Both the position numbers and the translations under genes were made by a program. Of a stretch of 64,000 nucleotides of DNA, positions 62,160-64,000 are shown piece after piece (within the stretch, counting starts at the first letter, position 1; each line of letters opens with the position of its first letter). Under the pieces are notes generated by a model. It did no database searches, had not been told where the DNA came from, and saw only the letters and a program-made list of their open reading frames with translations. This DNA is from Sympetrum striolatum (Eukaryota > Arthropoda > Insecta > Odonata > Libellulidae). The stretch spans positions 60,937,454 through 61,001,453 of the forward strand of contig OX388345.1 of the NCBI GenBank assembly GCA_947579665.1, read 5' to 3'.

Positions 62160-62840
62160 CACTTCTCTGTGCCCCTGGAATAAGTCAAGAAGCACCGGAG
62201 GACGTAGCATCGTAAAGGGACTTTTTTCAGACACAGTAACTTCCGCAGGAATCATATCTCCAAGAAAATTTCTTTTCCAGAAAGGACGCGGAGGAAAAGA
62301 GGAGCTTTGAGCCTTCCAATTTCCGCACCATCAACATTTCCTTGCGAACTCGCGACCACAATGCAAAACGAGCGCACCGAAAATTTCCAACGGGTCATTT
62401 CCAATATAATCTTTACGAAACACGAAAAAAGGACGACCTTTTTTCTCTACCTTTTTGCCGATCATTTTTTTTCACCATTCGAAGTGACCGTCGCCATAAA
62501 AGGTTCTGGATCGATACCAAGATCAAGTGCGCGTTCAAAGATAAAAAAAATGGCCACCACCGCGTTTCCAACGGTCAAGGTCGCCTCTCTTTGTCCCCTT
62601 TCCCTCCACGTTGGATGAGCCCTCGCAAAAGTTGAATCTCCTTGTTTTTGTTCTTTATGAATGGTAGCGCCGGATTAGATTAGCGTGCAAACTTGGAACC
62701 ATCCTCTTTGTGGCCCACATCAATGTCGCGAGCGCGTAATCCTTTCGGGATACGGGCTTTTAATCTTTAGCGGCCGTCTTTCGGCAACTTCATCCGCTTA
62801 TGCGATCATTTTGTTTTGGCGATCATGAAAATCGTAGATA
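62160..62840. promoter_or_regulatory. Candidate enhancer: GC-richer block with clustered TAATCC
   Basis: A sharply bounded GC- and CpG-richer block. It contains GGATTA (62672-62677) immediately followed by GATTAG (62678-62683) and TAATCC (62737-62742). These are Bicoid/Otx/Pitx-type (K50 homeodomain) sites, three within about 70 bp. TCAAGGTCG (62575-62583) fits the FTZ-F1 consensus. Two overlapping plus frames (103 and 97 codons) have no recognised product. Motif clustering is seen; enhancer function is inference. Confidence 0.35.
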
Positions 62841-63383
62841 CCGTGGAATAGTTTTTGAAAAAAAAGACGGGAGTATACCGTTATTGTTTGTCAATCTTTT
62901 ATATCGACTCCAATGAAATCGACCTCGATGAAAAAAATTTGAATGTTTATGAAAAAAATTGAATACTTACGAATAAAATTTAAGCTTAAAAGAAAAGATG
63001 ATTTCATGAATATTTGCCAAATTCAGTTACACTTGGGCATAAGTAGGTGTATACGTTTCAGAGTCTCTTACCACAGATAAACTCTTCGTATAAGCCGAAG
63101 ACATCGTACCATTTATCCTGAATCAAAACAAATGCCTCACAACCTAACTAGTAAGAAGAATTGGGCAAAACCTAGTATTAAAATAATAAGCATTTTTATT
63201 CGTACATAAGAACACTTCGATCGAAGTATAATCATCTGTCTTCATACTCATGTGTATATGTGGTGAAAAGATTCCATTTGAATGAGTATGTAATAATTAT
63301 TTAAAGATTTTAATATATTTTAATGGCCGTAATATGAGTCATATAGTTAATTTTATAGGTGATATTTAGGAAACATATTTAGT
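62841..63383. other. AT-rich intergenic DNA
   Basis: Nothing recognisable. Confidence 0.5.
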
Positions 63384-63420
63384 GGCCGAAGTCACCCCAT
63401 CGGTTGGGGTGCATAAGGCC
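63384..63420. repeat. Symmetric 37-bp interrupted palindrome
   Basis: GGCC, 5 nt, CACCCCA (63393-63399), 5 nt, TGGGGTG (63405-63411), 5 nt, GGCC. Its left half, GGCCGAAGTCACCCCAT, recurs as GGCCAAAGTCACCCCAT at 63567-63583, 183 bp away in the same orientation. I suspect a transposon-terminal motif but cannot name the family. Confidence 0.65.
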
Positions 63421-63566
63421 GCTATTATTTATTTTTTAAACAAATTCCGTTGCTTAAGAAAAATATTTAGATTTGCATGAATAAGAATTACCTTCACGTA
63501 ATTTAAATTTTCTGAGCATAGAGAATGTAATTGAATACAGAAATATTTTTTAAAAATCTAAAAAAC

Positions 63567-63583
63567 GGCCAAAGTCACCCCAT
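63567..63583 (+). repeat. Second copy of the GGCC-AAGTCACCCCAT motif
   Basis: 16 of 17 bases match 63384-63400. Here the right half of the palindrome is absent and TCTACGGTACGG follows. Confidence 0.6.
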
Positions 63584-63872
63584 TCTACGGTACGGTTCCT
63601 CGCCTTTCAGTGATTTACGAAGAATGTTTTTACGGCGACAAAGTTACCTGTATTTTGCACATAAGCGCAAGCACCTATTCTTCGGATTTGCTAATTTGTC
63701 CGTCTTATTCAAATGTTTTGTATTCAATTCAAAAGTACCTATTGATGGATAAAACAATTACTCTTAATTCCATCTTTGGTAAATATTACTCTTTATTACA
63801 TATGTATCATAATCGTGCTTTATCACCGTTTACTCCATATAAGATTATGGTTTCAAAGGGCGAACTTCAGTG

Positions 63873-63900
63873 CTGCCATCTCGCGGCTACCATCTCGCGG
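63873..63900 (+). repeat. 14-bp tandem repeat resembling paired CTCF sites
   Basis: CTGCCATCTCGCGG (63873-63886) is followed directly by CTACCATCTCGCGG (63887-63900). The first unit matches the minus-strand form of the CTCF core (GCCMYCTNGTGG) at 11 of 12 positions. It could equally be part of an interspersed repeat. Confidence 0.45.
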
Positions 63901-64000
63901 ATGCGGACATTAAGGGAGCCAAAAAATTTCAGCAGTTTCCAGTCCTATACTTTCTAAGTTCGTGGTATGGTGTTAATTAATATATTTAAAAGGTGTTATA

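Noticed and set aside
1..64000. CRISPR arrays, rRNA, well-known conserved insect microRNAs such as let-7, miR-1 or bantam
   Set aside because: I looked for regularly spaced identical repeats, rRNA cores and the mature sequences of common miRNAs by eye and found none. A covariance or miRNA search could still find divergent cases.

Overview
This window looks like gene-free nuclear DNA from an animal, most likely an arthropod and probably an insect. By eye it is roughly two thirds A+T. No open reading frame exceeds about 130 codons, and none shows a recognisable protein domain, usable exon chain or bacterial-style gene packing. The repeats fit an arthropod: tRNA-derived SINEs, LINE 3' tails ending in (ATT)n, a decayed LINE reverse-transcriptase C-terminus, Tc1/mariner-like and piggyBac-like termini, and hairpin elements carrying the CGACCGGTTTCG motif. 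No genuine tRNA, rRNA, CRISPR array or intact protein gene is supported. The window is best read as intergenic or long-intron sequence.

Layout. 0-11 kb: LINE relic (514-690), tRNA-like SINE (about 2.6 kb), a young SINE with a perfect 15-bp target-site duplication (6663-6823), a SINE relic (7.3 kb), a large palindrome (8046-8251), a pair of piggyBac-like ends (9.6 and 9.8 kb) and a LINE 3' tail (11.1 kb). 11-25 kb: mostly featureless AT-rich DNA, with a near-perfect 93-bp-arm palindrome (17319-17506), a moderately GC-rich block at 18.6-18.8 kb and a local duplication at 21.8/22.3 kb. 25-32 kb: two more hairpin elements, a polypyrimidine/G-quadruplex-like/octamer cluster (27.4-27.75 kb), a T/G-skewed block ending in a splice-donor consensus (30.47 kb) and a GC-rich block (30.7-31.4 kb). 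32-45 kb: sparse; a third piggyBac-like end (34.6 kb), a GC-rich block (38.2-38.7 kb), a Tc1/mariner-like end (39.15 kb), a block with a palindromic NF-kB/Dorsal site (41.8 kb) and a 1.06-kb non-autonomous DNA element with a long (GT)n and an exact 317-bp tandem duplication (44.15-45.21 kb). 45-64 kb: a compact hairpin element (46219-46356), the window's main GC/CpG-rich interval (46.74-48.54 kb), a purine tract (49.1 kb), a threefold degenerate tandem repeat (50.6-51.0 kb), a LINE tail (52.1 kb), decayed hairpin-family cores (52.6 and 54.25 kb), a bulged hairpin (58.0 kb), a LINE tail (61.25 kb), a GC-richer block with clustered TAATCC sites (62.2-62.8 kb) and small symmetric repeats near the right edge.

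The most interesting signal is the hairpin family. Read in one orientation, its core is C(T/A)GANGAT - short stem-loop - GAAACCGGTC-G. This fits the hammerhead ribozyme secondary-structure numbering almost residue for residue: the CUGANGA box, stem II, GAAA, a self-complementary minimal stem III and a GUC cleavage triplet. It has one extra U after A9. The copy at 46258-46302 also has a 7-bp stem I. I infer a hammerhead-like self-cleaving motif mobilised by foldback elements. This is not shown to be active.
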